Virus record (IMG/VR): IMGVR_UViG_3300044956_000952
Span: 1 to 21,593 of that record
DNA: 21,593 nt
Reading direction: 5' to 3' (one strand)
Origin: a virus
In this document: positions 20,012 through 21,593 of the stretch, piece by piece
Numbering within the stretch: the first letter of the stretch is position 1
How the letters are laid out: every line of letters starts with the position of its first letter
Notes under the pieces: generated by a model
Databases searched by the model: none
The model's input: only the letters and a program-made list of their open reading frames with translations
What the model was told of the DNA's origin: nothing
Program-made: the position numbers and the translations under genes

Positions 20012-21069
20012 TATGTTTCCTCAGTAGTTTCGTTAGATATAATAGGTGTAACCTTTGCAGTGTTATCCCACTCTGCCATAATTCTTAATAATTTATCTTC
20101 TGTCCAGTTTTTGCGAAATTCTCCTAAAATTTCACCTGTTTGTTTACTGACATATTGTAACTTATTTCCTACTTTAGTCAACACCCCTAGCTTTTCAAAC
20201 ATGTCCACCAATCCTGAAGTTGGCGCCATACCTGTTGAATAAGGAATTTTAACTTGAACTGATTCAAATGGTTTAGAATAGCGAGTTTTCATAATCTTAC
20301 AGGCTGAGCGAATGCCTAAAACATCACTGACCTTATTGCCATCTTCATCTTCTTTGAGTTTGAGTTTTTTCATAGCCACTACAATACTTGACGCATAGAT
20401 AAAACCTTGCCCACCTGAAATTTTGTCGTCAGGATCAAACATGTCCTGACTGGCATAGGTATGATTTGTAGCAACCAAGCCTACATTATAGGAACCAAAA
20501 ATATTAACACAGTTACGAACCAAAGCAGTCAAGGCCTTAGGCTTACGACCCATGTCACCTTTTAGGTCACCTGCTTCAAACTGATTAACATCAGTAGGGG
20601 TTAATAACATACCAAGACTGTCAATGACAAAAAGAACCTTAGGACGCTCGTCTTGAGGCATTCCTCTATACTCTTTCATAAACTCATTGATAGTTTTTGC
20701 TACGTCATCAATCATAGCCATATTAAGCTTGAGGAGTTTTGATTCATCTGTATCTACACCTAATTTTACCAGCCAATCTTTATCAAGAGCATTTTCTGAA
20801 TCAATTAATACTACAAAAATATCCTGTTCTTGAGCGTTTCGAATTAGATTACCTGAGCAGATGTAACTTTTACCAGCACCACTTTCACCGGCAAATACTG
20901 TTACCTTACCTAACGGTACACCTTTGAAAAAGTCTCCGCTGATAAGATAGTTTAAAGCATAGTTACCTGTTGATATCCAGTCTGTTGGATCATTAAAACC
21001 AATACCAAGTCCATCAATAGACTTGGTAAGGCTTTTTCTAAATTTACTAATATCAAAAGCCTTACCCAT
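20011..21069 (-). CDS. uvsX: UvsX RecA-like recombinase (352 aa)
   Basis: Walker A GESGAGKS at residues 61-68, Walker B VLFVIDS at 145-151, plus RecA features LIDSENALDKDWLVKLGVD, VATNHTYASQDMFDPDDKIS and SGGQGFIYASSIV. The length is close to T4 UvsX (391 aa), with a shorter C-terminus. It polymerises on ssDNA and drives strand exchange for recombination-dependent replication and repair. It shares a 1-nt overlap with the acidic gene downstream and follows the 70-aa gene by 1 nt. Confidence 0.93.
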   Translation of the reverse strand: MGKAFDISKFRKSLTKSIDGLGIGFNDPTDWISTGNYALNYLISGDFFKGVPLGKVTVFAGESGAGKSYICSGNLIRNAQEQDIFVVLIDSENALDKDWLVKLGVDTDESKLLKLNMAMIDDVAKTINEFMKEYRGMPQDERPKVLFVIDSLGMLLTPTDVNQFEAGDLKGDMGRKPKALTALVRNCVNIFGSYNVGLVATNHTYASQDMFDPDDKISGGQGFIYASSIVVAMKKLKLKEDEDGNKVSDVLGIRSACKIMKTRYSKPFESVQVKIPYSTGMAPTSGLVDMFEKLGVLTKVGNKLQYVSKQTGEILGEFRKNWTEDKLLRIMAEWDNTAKVTPIISNETTEET

Positions 21070-21070
21070 A

Positions 21071-21283
21071 TTATTTCATGCCTTTTGAATGTTCTTTAGG
21101 CACAACTTCTATGTCAGTTCTGCCAATTGCTTTGAGCCATGTAGTTAGTCTTTGGATTATTGTAGTGTCATCTTTGGGATTATCAAAGTTAATACTACAA
21201 TCCATGACTGTATCACCTGTGCTATCTTCGCGACTATTGTAATTAAGAGAAAAGTTCTCATTAACTTTTACAGTTTTGACCAT
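21071..21283 (-). CDS. Small protein between gp32 and uvsX (70 aa)
   Basis: The protein has a polar, beta-like sequence (KVNENFSLNYNSRED, DTVMDCSINFDN) followed by a helix (IIQRLTTWLKAIGRTDIEVV). I recognise no named family, though similarly placed short genes occur in T4-like marine phages. It is 12 nt from the gp32 stop and 1 nt from uvsX, so it is part of the same operon. Confidence 0.65.
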   Translation of the reverse strand: MVKTVKVNENFSLNYNSREDSTGDTVMDCSINFDNPKDDTTIIQRLTTWLKAIGRTDIEVVPKEHSKGMK

Positions 21284-21295
21284 AATAGTTTTCTA

Positions 21296-21593
21296 TTATT
21301 GTTGATTACGTTTGCGAATCATAGCAATGATATCAGCAGCGCGACTTGAAGAATCGCTGCTCGAACTAGCGTCAGATTCTTGAACTTTTAATTGTGCTTT
21401 TGAAACATTTGTTTCAAATGGAGCATCATCATCTATTTGAATCTGTTTGACCGCAGATTGTGCCTTGGCAGCAGAAGAGTTATTACTGCTACTAGTAGTA
21501 CTACCATTTATACCAACAGGTTTGAAGTATTGACCCCAACGATCCATGTCAAATGCATGGCCTGCTACACTGGCTTCAAACATTTCTTTGATG
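21296..21593 (-). CDS. 32: gp32-type ssDNA-binding protein, C-terminal part (partial at window edge)
   Basis: The frame is open to the window end; codons for IKE precede the first visible methionine, so the gene continues to the right. The visible part has a GRYF/GQYF-type segment (DRWGQYFKPVG), a serine/asparagine-rich linker, an acidic IDDDAPF segment and a final helix RAADIIAMIRKRNQ. This layout is that of the gp32 C-terminal region in T4-like marine phages, where the acidic tail recruits gp41/gp61, UvsY and polymerase. The zinc and OB-fold core is outside the window. Confidence 0.75.
   Translation of the reverse strand, partial: IKEMFEASVAGHAFDMDRWGQYFKPVGINGSTTSSSNNSSAAKAQSAVKQIQIDDDAPFETNVSKAQLKVQESDASSSSDSSSRAADIIAMIRKRNQQ

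Overview
This window looks like part of the genome of a T4-like myovirus of the marine cyanophage/pelagiphage type. On the minus strand of the right half lie gp32 (C-terminal end only), UvsX, UvsY, UvsW, a DnaB-type helicase (gp41), a DnaG-type primase (gp61) and a T4-like virion protein. Between them sit small genes of the kind seen in T4-like marine phages, most packed with 1-4 nt stop/start overlaps. No host housekeeping gene, integrase or transposase was found. A permuted tmRNA and an LPS-heptose pathway suggest a Gram-negative host, most likely an alphaproteobacterium. That host assignment is inference.

Layout. (1) 1-4568, plus strand, visibly GC-richer: about a dozen small genes in an early-region style. 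They include an HTH protein, a SWIM zinc-finger protein, a DUF1737-like protein, two small membrane proteins and one AAA ATPase. They are served by sigma70-like promoters, two of which carry the same CTGTTGT-N6-ACAACAG inverted repeat. (2) 4569-5332: about 760 nt without a credible gene, holding short direct repeats and hairpins and ending in a T4-late-type TATAAATA box. (3) 5333-5898: a small phage gene followed by a circularly permuted tmRNA gene (ssrA). The CCA-bearing 3' half comes first, then a 110-nt intervening segment containing a 23-codon membrane-peptide ORF, then the 5' half with the tag reading frame ANDDYFYQEVKLAA-stop. (4) 6087-7375: a nucleotidyltransferase-fold protein (minus) and a YqgE/AlgH-family protein (plus), divergently transcribed. 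(5) 7372-11824: gp41, a 48-codon coupled gene, gp61, a virion protein, one plus-strand conserved gene and a DnaE-derived fragment gene. (6) 11832-14501: sugar cassette of cupin, HldD-like epimerase, HldC-like nucleotidyltransferase and HldA-like kinase, ending in a second HxGH nucleotidyltransferase broken by three frameshifts and a stop. (7) 14498-21593: zinc-finger protein, possible clamp-loader small subunit, two conserved small genes, UvsW, a 408-aa unknown, UvsY, an acidic protein, UvsX, a small protein and the gp32 C-terminus.

How it fits together. UvsX/UvsY/UvsW/gp32 and gp41/gp61 form the recombination-dependent replication machinery. The sugar cassette probably modifies or supplies heptose for the host surface. 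The tmRNA would let the phage rescue or recycle ribosomes on broken messages during infection.

The main find is the phage-borne permuted tmRNA. Its two halves form a full 7-bp acceptor stem including the G3-U70 pair that specifies alanine charging, and a membrane-peptide ORF lies in the segment expected to be excised. No homology search or folding program was run; family names rest on motifs read by eye.
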